NCBI GenBank assembly: GCA_944990035.1
Contig: CALYLX010000113.1
Coordinates: forward strand, 434,001 to 498,000
DNA length: 64,000 nucleotides
Direction: 5' to 3'
Source of the DNA: Clitopilus passeckerianus
Lineage: Eukaryota > Basidiomycota > Agaricomycetes > Agaricales > Entolomataceae
In this document: positions 42,815 through 53,435 of the stretch, in pieces
How the letters are laid out: each line of letters begins with the position of its first letter
Position numbering within the stretch: the first letter of the stretch is position 1
Notes under the pieces: generated by a model
The model's database searches: none
What the model was told of the DNA's origin: nothing
The model's input: the letters and a program-made list of their open reading frames with translations, nothing else
Made by a program: the position numbers and the translations under genes

Positions 42815-45352
42815 TCAATGGTCGCATGATTCACCGAATTTGGGTAGAGGGTGAGCCTCAGTGCTGAAAACATATTCTGTCGAGAAAAGTTAGCTCGACC
42901 ACGAATGAATGCGGAAGAGCGTCACGTACGGTCGAGGGGTATAGTGTTGCTGTCCGAGAAGAGTAGGTAGAGATACTTGAAGGTCTCACTCTGAGTGCAG
43001 GTTAGTCTCAGGCCAAAGCATAGGTAGAAATACATACCAGCAAGTAACTCTCCATGTTATCTTCCTTCTTACTATTCACGTCATCTACGTTCAGGATGCT
43101 GGCGTAACCTCCCGACTCCACTTTACAGTGTTTCTCAATAGCCTGGAAAATCTCCCATCCATAGTCACGGTACTTTTGGTCACCTGTGAGTCGATATGCA
43201 ATGAACAGTGATTCGACAGTTTCAGGACGGAGTGCATAGCGAGCATCGAATGGTGGGGTTCCAGCACCAGGTGCTCTATTGAGGCAAGAAGTCAGATTGG
43301 ATCGTTGTGAGAAGGGATAGAGGAATATACCGTGCTCCTTCAATATACCAATCATGTTTGCCGCCATGGCTACCCAGGCCATCGTCTTTTGTGCGGAAAG
43401 TTGCAATTTCGGGAGCAAGACCGCTGGAACAAACACAAATTTCAGCAACTGAGGTTTCATGTCTATGAGCTAGATTCACGTCTTGGTCCCCTTGTAGAAA
43501 TCAACACATGTCTCGATCATCTCGATTCCCGTCTTCCAGTCTCGTTTCCCAGTTTCCGTCAGCTCCTCCGGTTTGGGTGGAACCGATACGAGACCTGTAG
43601 AACCAACGGTGGTGGCACCCAGAAGGAGATTGCCTCCGAAGAAGCATGAGATGTGGTCTTGCTTGGGAATGTGGAACCAGTTCCTAGAGGAAATAAAGTG
43701 ATGAGTTCACATAGATAGCCAGAGGCGATATCACATACATGTAGCCCCTCCTGCCTGCTTTCGGTTGAAGTTCCCTGGCGTAGGTGAGATTCCGGCCGAG
43801 ACTCTTGGCAATCAGGGATTTATGGACCGAGTTGACGTATCCTTGATACATCTATGAGAAGTGAGCAAATGAGAATGGCGGGAATGTGAATAGATTAGGC
43901 CTACCTCTCGGAACATGTCGTCGCTCCAGCACTAGATAGAAAGTGTTCAGTAAGCTAGATGAATGAACTGCGAGATGGTATAGCATACTGTTTGGAGGTA
44001 TTGTTTCCTAAACGAATGGCAGGTCAGTTCTGCAAATAAGTGGAACAACTCAGCCACTTACAAGACGTATTCGTGGAAAGCATCAGCGCGGTTGCCCAGT
44101 CGAATTTGGGATGTCATGAATTTGCCAACGTCAACACTTGGAATTAGATGTTAGATTCTTGGTAGGAAGACGTCATCATTGAACATACGCAAGGAAAGTG
44201 CTTGCTTGACCCGACGGAAGTTTATTCTCCCTCAGACGTTCCATAACCTACAACCCGTGAAAATAGTTCAACGGAGTATACTTGCGACCTACATGATGGG
44301 CTTTCTCCCGATACTCTGGGTTCTCAACCAAATGACTCAGGAACTTATATTCCAGCTGAACGCCAGTTGCCTCGCTGGTGACAGCGATGTTGTTGGGGTC
44401 TTCAACGCTAGTTCGTGTTCCAAGGTTGATTTTAGTGTTGGGAATGCCAAACGGTGTAGAAAAGACGGGGAGGAGGCGGTCTCCTAGTTCTTTGGCCTTC
44501 TCCAAGAAGATCGGATCATGGTTTGAGAATTCGTATGCGGAGAGAAGACCTCCAAGAACCCTGGCAGTGACCTATTCGAGCTGTCAGCCAAACTCAATAG
44601 GTGGAAAGATGGAAGTCAGAGGTACCTTGTAGGCGTTAAATTCGGCATCTCGGTCAAACGACAGTTTGTTGGCTATCCAGTCTCTTGCACGAGTGTACTC
44701 GTCCTTGAGGCCCATAATTTGCATTGTATCGATTGAGTCAGCCACAAAGTATCCTATGCCACCAGCTTTTGAGAGGTTGGATCCTTTCTTTGAGATAGGA
44801 TGGTATTCATCGCTGCCCATAGCATCTCGCTCTGTAGAATTCCAGTTAGGTTCGGTTTGGGGATGTTGACAATCTTGTACTCACCATATGCGTGCCAAGC
44901 ATGCTTCCAACCGAGGTTGTCAGGACCCATTTCTTGAGGAGATCAGGCGAGAACGGCATACCTTGAACGCACCCACCACGGCATCACGCTTCGGAATATC
45001 CGCGGGTAATTTGGCAGATGGCTTGAAGAACGAGACGGGGATCTCGTTCACATAATGCTCAATATTCTCCTGTTCAAAAATGTTAGCGCATATAGTCTCA
45101 TAAGTTCGAAAACTTACGCGAAACAGAAGACCCAGAGTCAACGCCAGTACAACGAGTCCAAGAAGTTTGTTCATTGACTCGCTGACGGGGCTCGAAGGTG
45201 TTGCCTTCTGTCCATTGGTCTGCTTCACGAATATCAGGATGGAGACTGCAACGACGATCTTCTGAGCTCACTTTGGCCTTCTGACTGCCATTCTCAGGCT
45301 TTTTCTCCCCAGCGTCTGCCTTCCTTTGCCTGAGCTGAGTTCCTTCAGTCAT
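42815..45352 (-). CDS. GH47 class I alpha-1,2-mannosidase, copy 2
   Basis: Same gene as at 8847-11387 (offset 33965): start 45352, exon-1 intron at about 45271-45220, signal-anchor NKLLGLVVLALTLGLLF, catalytic motifs GGIGYFVADSIDTMQIM and ALRPETVESLFIAYRLTGD, C-terminus YVFSTEAHPLPKFGESC. Bases 43630 to the start are identical to copy 1. The C-terminal coding part differs by a few percent, mostly in introns and third positions, and the frame stays open. Both copies therefore look functional and would differ only near the C-terminus. Confidence 0.86.
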
Positions 45353-45827
45353 GATCTCGTCGTTTTGGGCCTTGGAGAAGTCGCCTTGGGGCTTCAACAC
45401 AGAAAGCTCAAGCTAACAACACGTTATAGCAACGAATGCGGGGTCGAAGACCTGAGATTTGACATCACGAAGGGTTTTAAGCATTGATATTGACTTTCGC
45501 CACGTATTTTCCGAGACTGCTCACCGAGATTTACCCCGGCTTGAATTCTTTCCCAATGTCGGTAGCTCCGAGCTTTTTGCTGATATCCATTTGAGGTCGA
45601 GTAAGACGTGTCTTGCGATGCCTGATTGCTTAGGACGAAGTCGTTGCAATTGACCTTGAGGATGTTCGGATATAACGGGAAACGTCGTTGAGCACGGCGA
45701 CGACGGCTGGTTGATTGCATCTTATCTTCTTTTCCCCCATGTGGTTTGGACCGGAGCACCGACATGGACGTTCTTCAAGTCTGCTACTAGCGCTCTCAGA
45801 GTCAAGCAGGCGACGTCAGTGGCAAAG
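45353..45827. promoter_or_regulatory. Bidirectional promoter, copy 2
   Basis: Identical to 11388-11862. The two mannosidase genes and the two carboxypeptidase loci therefore share the same promoter sequence. Confidence 0.55.
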
Positions 45828-47797
45828 ATGAGGTTGAGTGCGCTGGTGTTTGTGGCCACCATCATTGGCGTGGCTTGGGCCTCTCTACATAGGGCCAACG
45901 GCACGTTCGTTCCATATGGTGTTCATGACTATGAACAAGACCTATTCCGACCTTTCGAAACCCTATCGGCATTGTCAGCATTGGAATACACGACGATTGG
46001 CCATCCAGCATTTCATAGGCACCAAGTCAGGATGAAGAAGACGTTCTTCGAAAACGGCGTCAAGTGAGCAATTGCAAACTTCGACTTAACAAGCGCTGAC
46101 GAGCTTGGTTTAGAGGTTATACTGGTTATATCGACATTGGAGCCCGCCATATATTTTTCTACTTTTTTGAGAGTAGAAATGACCCGGCCAAAGACGATAT
46201 CATATTCTGGACAAATGGTGGCCCAGGCTGCTCGTCTGCCGTCGGCCTATTCCTGGGGATAGGACCTTGCAGAATCCTTGAGGGCGGACTCGAAAACAAC
46301 CCTCATGCCTGGAATAATCGCGCAAACGTCTTTTTCGTCGATCAACCGATTGGCGTTGGCTTCTCTTACGCTGAGCATGGCGAGACAGTGGTAAGTCTTG
46401 TTCTCAGACAGACGTCCTTCACGAGTCTAATGTCGAATTACAGGGAACAACTGAAGAGGCAGCGAAGGATGTCGCCATTTTCCTTGCCATCTTTTTCGAG
46501 AATTTCAACCAATTCAGAGGTCGGCCACTGCACATGGCTGGTGAATCATATGCTGTATGCTTTTGTGAATTCATCTTGGATTTCAGCTAACTAAATTGTA
46601 GGGTCGTTACATTCCACTGTTTGCAGCAGAGATCTATGACCAGAACTCCAGGCTGCAGAAGGCTGGAATTCATCCTCTTAACCTTACCTCTGCTATCATC
46701 GGTACGTCTGTGACAACCTTGACTTCATGCCCGTCTGATAGACATGCACTCATAGGCAATGGGCTCACGAACCCGTGGATAACGATGACATCCTACTATG
46801 ACATGCAATGCACACATGCCTCTGTTGTTCCAGTGCTTGACATTAGGTGCATATCTGGCAGTTTCATTCAATTGAAAAATATGGCGGTCATGTCTAATGT
46901 CTATCAGTTCCTGTATTCAGATGAAACGTATCGTATGTATTAGCCTCTTCTTCCCGGTATTCGTGTTAAATGATGACTGTAACCAGCTTCCTCACTGTGA
47001 AAAATTGACCGAGAAGTCTTGCATTGACACATTCGATGCAATCAACTGTAATGCAGCCTTCAATCTCTGCTTCTCGAAACTGTTCGATCCGTATCTCAGC
47101 ACAGGTGTGGCATCCCGCTGTATAGTACTCCGCGTTAAGCTGATGCAATGATGTCGAGATTAGGTTTGAATCCAAATGATATGAGCAAAAAGTGTGAGCC
47201 AGGAACGGAAGAAACCCTATGCTATCCTATTCTCCAGTAATGCCGTCCCATTTTTCCGCATCATCAAGCTCCTTAACCCACATCTGCAGACAGATTGGCC
47301 GGCTTCTTGACCAGCCGAAGTGGCGAAAACATCTGGGCGTAGATCCGGCAGCCACCCCTAACTTCAGCGCTTGCTCAGCGACTGTAGAGCACGCGTTTGC
47401 GGCGAATATGGATGCTCAACATACAAGTACCTTACACGTCGCTGCTCTACTTGAACGTGGGGTCAGAGTCCTCAGCTACGTCGGAGATTACGACTTCATA
47501 TGCAACTGGGTCGGCAACGAACGTTGGACTTTGGAACTGGATTGGAGCGGCCGAGAAGAGTTCGGCAGGCAGCCATTGAGAGATTGGGTAGTTGATGGGC
47601 AGATTGTGGGGAAGACAAGGAGTGCGAAGGGATTGACATATGCTACGATTCATGCTGCTGGGCATATGGTGAGTTCCACTTTTCTTCGACATGTCGACTT
47701 GAAACCTAACTACGTCCCCATCCTCCAGGTTCCGTACGATAAGCCGAGGGAGGCTTGGGCGCTTATAAGTCGATGGATAACGGGTGAAAGCCTCTGA
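45828..47797 (+). CDS. S10 serine carboxypeptidase, copy 2, intact
   Basis: Secreted or vacuolar exopeptidase. Signal peptide MRLSALVFVATIIGVAWASL, WTNGGPGCSSAVG, nucleophile GESYA/GRYIP across an intron near 46555-46602, NGLTNPWITMTSYYDMQC, CEKLTEKSCIDTFDAINCN (paired cysteines), GVRVLSYVGDYDFICNWVGN (catalytic Asp), HAAGHM (catalytic His) and, after the last intron, VPYDKPREAWALISRWI, with TGA at 47795-47797. At least eight short introns are present. The catalytic triad is complete. The two bases missing in copy 1 are present here, so this is probably the working copy. Confidence 0.85.
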
Positions 47798-47857
47798 AAC
47801 GACGCCATAGGGTATTCAGGTTGGAGTCAGGTCGTTCCGTAGGGATCCTTGATGAAT

Positions 47858-49125
47858 TCTCGGCCAATTCCATGTATCCTTCCTCGATCCCTGAATCCAT
47901 CCTGATTTTCAGAAATATCTATTTGACCACGAATCGTTCGAGCCAATCAAGGGTCGGGAATCGTAAGCGAGGGACGAGAAGGCAAGCCACATCAGAGCTG
48001 CATCAAGAACCACTTCGAGTGATGCACGTCATGCACGTTCAATGGTATTCGGAGGGGCACCAGGTTCGGTCTCTGACCGGGGTTTTTACGCCCCTCGGTG
48101 CGTCAAAATCGAGGGTGCGGGATGAATCGTGGATCCGGGGCCGACTTCTTCGATTGAATGCGAAGTTGCGGGGAAAGGAGGCAATTGAATGGCACCAAAG
48201 CTATGGCGAGGAAGGCCCACCGTTGTGGAATCCAGGTAGAAAACGCAGGATACGACGTTCAGACAGGCTTTAGACAGACATTAGACAACGATACAGCACA
48301 TTGCGCCCCATGTTATGTCAAACGACGGATGATTAAAATGCATGCCCAGTAGACAAGATACGAATACAGCTCGCTTCTAGCCCCTGACATTGTCAAAAAT
48401 GCAATCTTTTACAGAGCATACTGAGCGCCACAGTCATGAGTACGCGTGTCTACTGCTATCACGAGGCTATCGGTTCCAGATCTAGGGTTGAGTACGTTTG
48501 CCACACCCTATCTGAGGGAACCCTCTGCTCAAGTTTTTAGCTACTATCTCGACATCGCTGCAGGACCACGTGCTGCAAGAATACGCTGCAATGATCTGTG
48601 CCACAGACTTGGGAACAGGCCACTTCTATCTGTGATCTGTCAACCTCTTCAATTCAACGAAGTTAGCCTCCCCTAAACCCTTGCGGCACTTTGTCCAGTG
48701 CCGACTGCAGGAATTCTGGAAAGTTTTCGCCTTGCAAATCTACATGGTTCACTACACTGGGATTTTTTTTCGTTCTAGGCCATTGAATGACCACTAGTGT
48801 AGAGGTGATTTAGTGCAAGACTGGTAGATTCAAGAATTCGACATTCTCTTCCCATTGATGGCCTCCTAGTTCCATTATTCAATTAGGTCCGAGTATTGGG
48901 ATCGATCATCTTGTGACGCCGTTGGTAGCATCGTGAGCGAGGTCAATGGCCCATATGGGATCTCTCCCGGTATGAAAGAAAATCACAGTCTCGACATTCC
49001 TAGAAGCTCGGTGATCTCTCGAATTCGGATTGTCACTTGGTACTATCTCTGGGATCTCTTATATATATGCCCTCTATGTGGCCGCCAAACAGCTGGTGCT
49101 TCTGAACGCCTCTCAATCAAATCTA
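47858..49125. other. Intergenic; promoter of the first DUF6534 gene at the right end
   Basis: No gene is visible in the first kilobase. A TATA box (TTATATATATGC, from 49059) lies about 65 bp before the ATG at 49126. Confidence 0.55.
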
Positions 49126-50738
49126 ATGTCGTCTCCAGGAATTCCACCTAACATCTCAGAATTGTGAGTTGTGACCGATTTATAATCGCCGCTACCTTCC
49201 CTCTTATCGTTCCTACCAGAACTGGTCCTTTGGTACGTTCAGCAGCTTTACCCCTTAGGCTTAAAGTATAATTCCCGATTAGTTCGTCGGGATTCTGTTC
49301 AACTGGGCTTTATTTGGCGCCCTCTCCGTCCAAGCCTGTAAGCTGTCGTCTTCTTTTGGGCGCACATAAATTCCAATCCTAATCTTTGCAGACATATATT
49401 ACCTGTCTTTTCCGAGGGACAGGATATTTCCAACGAAGTCTCTTGTCTTATTCGTGTACATCTACGAGGCCGCCCAAACGTTCCTCATCACAAGAGATTG
49501 CTTCAGGTACTTTGCGTTGGGGTGGGGGGATATGAATGCATTAAACGAGGTCGGCTGGGTATGGATCAGCGTCCCGGTAATGACTGGCATCGGTAAGCCC
49601 GTTTCTTGATGACCCCCCTCAACTCTACAGGGGCTGATGTTGTGTCTTTGGCTTTAGTAAGCGCTATCACTCAAATATTCTATGCCTGGCGCATTTGGAT
49701 CTTGTCGCAACAACTCTATATTCCCGTCTTTGTTATTTCGGTCAGTCGTGTTTATCCGTGTTCGTGCGATTGACATTTATGTCTTGACAGATTGCTCTCG
49801 CCCAGGGCGGCGCTGGTGTATGGACCGGAGTCTCAGCGTTGAAAACCGGCGTATGGTCGGAGTTACAGCACCTCACCAGTTTACCTACAACAGTGAGCTA
49901 GCTATACACCCGCATCTCATTCATTTTTACTGATCCGGGCCCTGACCTCTCCTTAGTTGTGGCTAGCAGGCACTGCAATCTGCGATGTGGCAGTCGCGGT
50001 TTCCATGCTATACTACCTTTCAAGGTCCCGTAATGGATTCAAACAGACGAATGCGCTTCTCGTAAAGCTCATACGCATTACTGTCGAGACTGGTCTCGTT
50101 ACGGCCATTGTTGCTGTAGTAGACTTGGCCCTCTTCCTTGCATACAAGAAAGCCAACTATCATCTAACACCAGCTATCGCCCTTTCGAAACTATATAGCA
50201 ACAGTTTGATAGTGGTCAGTGATTAATTCCTGAGATCGTTTCCTTGTTCACACAGGAACAGCTTTTGAATGCACGCATCCGGGTTGTCGGCGGAAGAAGC
50301 ACTGGTGCTGCGAACTATGATTCCACCCTCGGCCACTCTTCGTGGTCTGCTAATCTTGACCCGCTGACTATGGGCCCCTCCTTTGCTCAGTCTTTGAAGT
50401 CGTATGGCTTGTCTGCAGACGGGAAAGAGGACGATTACCAGGACACGGCCAAATCCAGACATCAGAAGCCCCTTCGACCTTACGAGTCCGACTGGGAGGC
50501 CGATTCAAAGGAGAACCTGGATAGCTACGGCTTCAAAACACTCAGAAGTTACCAAAGGCCAGTCCCGGAGGTTCCACCTCTATCAATGGAGCCGTTTGTC
50601 GGATTGGAACTTGTCCAATCGCCTACCTACCGCCTCAGCCATGATCTCCCCAGTTGCTCTCCTCACTCATCTGCCAAGGCGTTAACCGTTCGCCCATTAC
50701 CCAGTCCCCCGATAAATTCACTTCCTTCTTCTTCGTGA
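49126..50738 (+). CDS. DUF6534 multi-pass membrane protein A
   Basis: Fungal membrane protein family with about seven helices and no assigned biochemical role; large lineage expansions are typical in agaricomycetes. Exon 1 (49126-49163) MSSPGIPPNISEL and a 13-bp exon 2 (49220-49232) encode the N-terminus. Then come FVGILFNWALFGALSVQAYI, YLSFPRDRIFPTKSLVLFVY, VGWVWISVPVMTG, ITQIFYAWRIWILSQQLYIP, LWLAGTAICDVAVAVSMLYY, LVKLIRITVETGLVTAIVAV and ALSKLYSNSLIV. The tail is cytosolic and Ser/Pro-rich, with the stop at 50738. The domain WLAGTAICDV..YSNSL defines DUF6534. Gene B is a clear paralog 1 kb downstream with the same exon layout. Confidence 0.85.
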
Positions 50739-51710
50739 TAGCGGCCGATAGAGCAACAGATGCTGGGAGAATCGTGCCTGGATGGCGAGAGATTACCTGC
50801 TCTGGCTTACAGCAGGATGGGAGTGGATCCACGGTTACATCGGTCCTCTCCCTTGGGACGCCGCCACTTGGCAGGCAGATGCGAACGAGTAGTGGTTTGA
50901 ATGAGATATAATTAGTCGGTAAATTATTTCACGTATTCAATCTTTTCGGTTTCCCCCGTTCCTCGTTGTCTGAATCATGATTAGGGAATGTCAGGGAGCA
51001 CCACTTTGGCGGTTAACGTCGTTCAACGGGTAATCATGATGCAACTATGCCATACGGTGTTCCAAACCGGCTTCTAGCCAGATCAAGTATTGATCATAAA
51101 GTGACAGATTTACGCGTTTTCGTGGCTTTATCTACTCACGAACCCAGAGTGAACTCCCATGGTAAGGGTGCACTTTGTATTGTGCCCTGGGACAATGCCC
51201 AACTGGAGCGTCGGGCAGCGGCGCGTATCTGTTTTTGATCAGGGCATTGCCACTGTCATTTGCCTGATAGAGGGAGTTCATTTCATTGCCGGCTGATGCT
51301 CGTCCAACATTGATTCTTGACTTGTTTCTTCTTCTCATCATCCTCGCTGGTTCTCCCTGGGTTTCCGGCACAGGCTCTTCTCTTCTTGCGGGCTCAAGCG
51401 ACTAAGTCACTAACCGGTTTGTTTTGATGCAACTAAAACAATCTACTTGTGGTCTCTTCGACCTCAGCAGCGAAGAAGTCAAACGGGGGGAGGCACCTGA
51501 CCCACCCGGAGTTGGTCGGCAATTGACATGTCATTCTTTCCACCATGGGGCTAACCTAAGGGTCGCACAAGAATATCAGAGAAATCTTCTCCAATGAGCA
51601 GAGTTGGCAGTGTGGCACCGAAAACCTCCTGCTCGGGACCTCCGTTCTATATAAGCCATGAAGGGGGAGACTAGGTCGGGAGTCACGTAACCTCGTGCTT
51701 TCTCTTCCCC
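50739..51710. promoter_or_regulatory. Spacer and promoter of DUF6534 gene B
   Basis: TATA box TATATAA at 51648-51654 lies 57-63 bp before the ATG at 51711, nearly the same spacing as in gene A. The rest shows no gene. Confidence 0.6.
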
Positions 51711-53163
51711 ATGGCTGACCCCGTAGGAATCCCTCCCTTTATCTCTGAACTGTGAGTACAACTTCGTTGGTCCACCAGATATGCTAGGTTAAACTGACCC
51801 TGTGCCCTACAGCACCGGCCCTTTGGTACGTCGAGCGATCAGTTGTAGGCGCCCAACCTCAACCCTTTCTAGTTTCTCGGCATTATATTCAACTGGGCCT
51901 TGTTTGGTGCTCTAAGCGTCCAAGTCTGTAAGTCATTCGTCAAACTTGACCAGCGATCGAGGATTCTGACGAATGTCTAGACCTCTATTATTTGGCCTTT
52001 CCGAAGGATAGGTACTTCCCAACGAAAGCTCTTGTCATCTTCGTATACATCTATGAGGCTATCCAGACCTTCCTGGTGACGCGGGATGGGTTCAAGTACT
52101 TTGGCTACGGGTGGGGAAACCTCATTGAGCTTAATCAAGTCGGATGGGTCTGGATATCAGTTCCCGTGATGACCAGCGTCAGTAAGTGAACGGCCAACAG
52201 TCAGTTATTCCTTCCAACTAATGTTCCTGCAGTCAGCGCAGTCACCCAGGTTTTCTACGCTTGGCGCATCTATCTTCTGAGCCGACAGGTCTACATTCCT
52301 ATCTTCATCACTCTGGTCTGTGCTCCATTGCAATTGCCGTTCAATTCGGTTATACTGACCCGGTTCTGTAGATTACATTTGTCGTCGTCTCTGGTGGAAT
52401 CTGGAGTGGTGTTATCGCGGTCCAGGTTGGTCTTTGGTCGGACGTTCAGCGTAAAGCAAGCACATCGGCCACTGTAAGTTTCAATCCGTCATCGCCACAC
52501 ATGTCCGGTGAAACAGGACCCTGATTCCCCGCCTAGGTATGGCTCGGAGGTACCGCAATCTGCGACGTATCCATCGCAGCCGCTATGTTGTACTACTTGG
52601 CACAATCGCGCAATGGATTCCGCCAAACCAACGCTCTTCTTGTCAAGCTCATCCGTATCACAATCGAAACCGGCTTTATCACAGCCGCTGTTGCCGTCGT
52701 CGACCTCGCCATGTTTTTGGCATACAAGGAGGTCAACTACCATCTTACGCCAGCAATTGCTCTGTCAAAACTGTACAGCAACAGTTTAATGGCGGTAAGA
52801 CCTCTTCAAATCCTCTCCGACATTTTCGGTGACTGATCATGTTTTTCCATCCGATAGCTCCTCAATTCCCGAGTACGCATTGTTGGTGGACGTAGCACTG
52901 GCGCACCTGCATACGACGTATCATTGCAACAGAGTTCTTGGGCCGCCAACGTCGATCGAACTAATCTGGGGTCTCGGTTTGGCATGACGACCTCCGTTAT
53001 GGACCCTGAAGGAGGCCACCTCCCGACACCAGAAACCTCTTCGGGGCATATCACGAAGACAATTGATACGAGTATCTCCCCGGCACTCCAATGGCCAGAT
53101 GATCCCCACGCACTCCCCTACGGTGACCGCAAGAAAATGTCCGGACAGGACTTTGCCCAATAG
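51711..53163 (+). CDS. DUF6534 multi-pass membrane protein B
   Basis: Paralog of gene A with the same intron positions, including a tiny second exon. Start MADPVGIPPFISEL, then YYLAFPKDRYFPTKALVIFV, GWVWISVPVMTS, VTQVFYAWRIYLLSRQVYIP, FVVVSGGIWSGVIAVQVGLW, VWLGGTAICDVSIAAAMLYY, LVKLIRITIETGFITAAVAV and ALSKLYSNSLMA, with VRIVGGRSTGAPAYD after the final intron. The tail is shorter and different from that of A; TAG at 53161-53163. The membrane core is highly similar between A and B while the tails diverge, which suggests separate partners or localisation signals. Confidence 0.86.
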
Positions 53164-53435
53164 ACGATATCGGACAGAATGGCGATGGAGGGTCCAATCA
53201 TGTTGCTATCCGCCAACTCTACTTCACGTTTATAAATCACCTGGCTTCCTGTCAACATATTTATTACTTGGTGTCGCGGAGTCAGTGGACAGCGATACCA
53301 ATGATGTATTAGTTTCGGAGCGCAAAACGAGGCAGTAACCTCAAGGGACAGTCTACGGGTTATAGACAGCCAGAGATAGATTTGTAGTATTTTTACCTTG
53401 TAATACCTGTACAACTCTTGTACAACAACACTCTT

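Larger units (their letters stand above)
42210..47857 (+). repeat. Segmental duplication, right copy
   Basis: Direct copy of 3194-13890 with an internal deletion in WDR59. Its left edge coincides with the end of a copia LTR; homology fades at the right near 47857. Confidence 0.9.
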
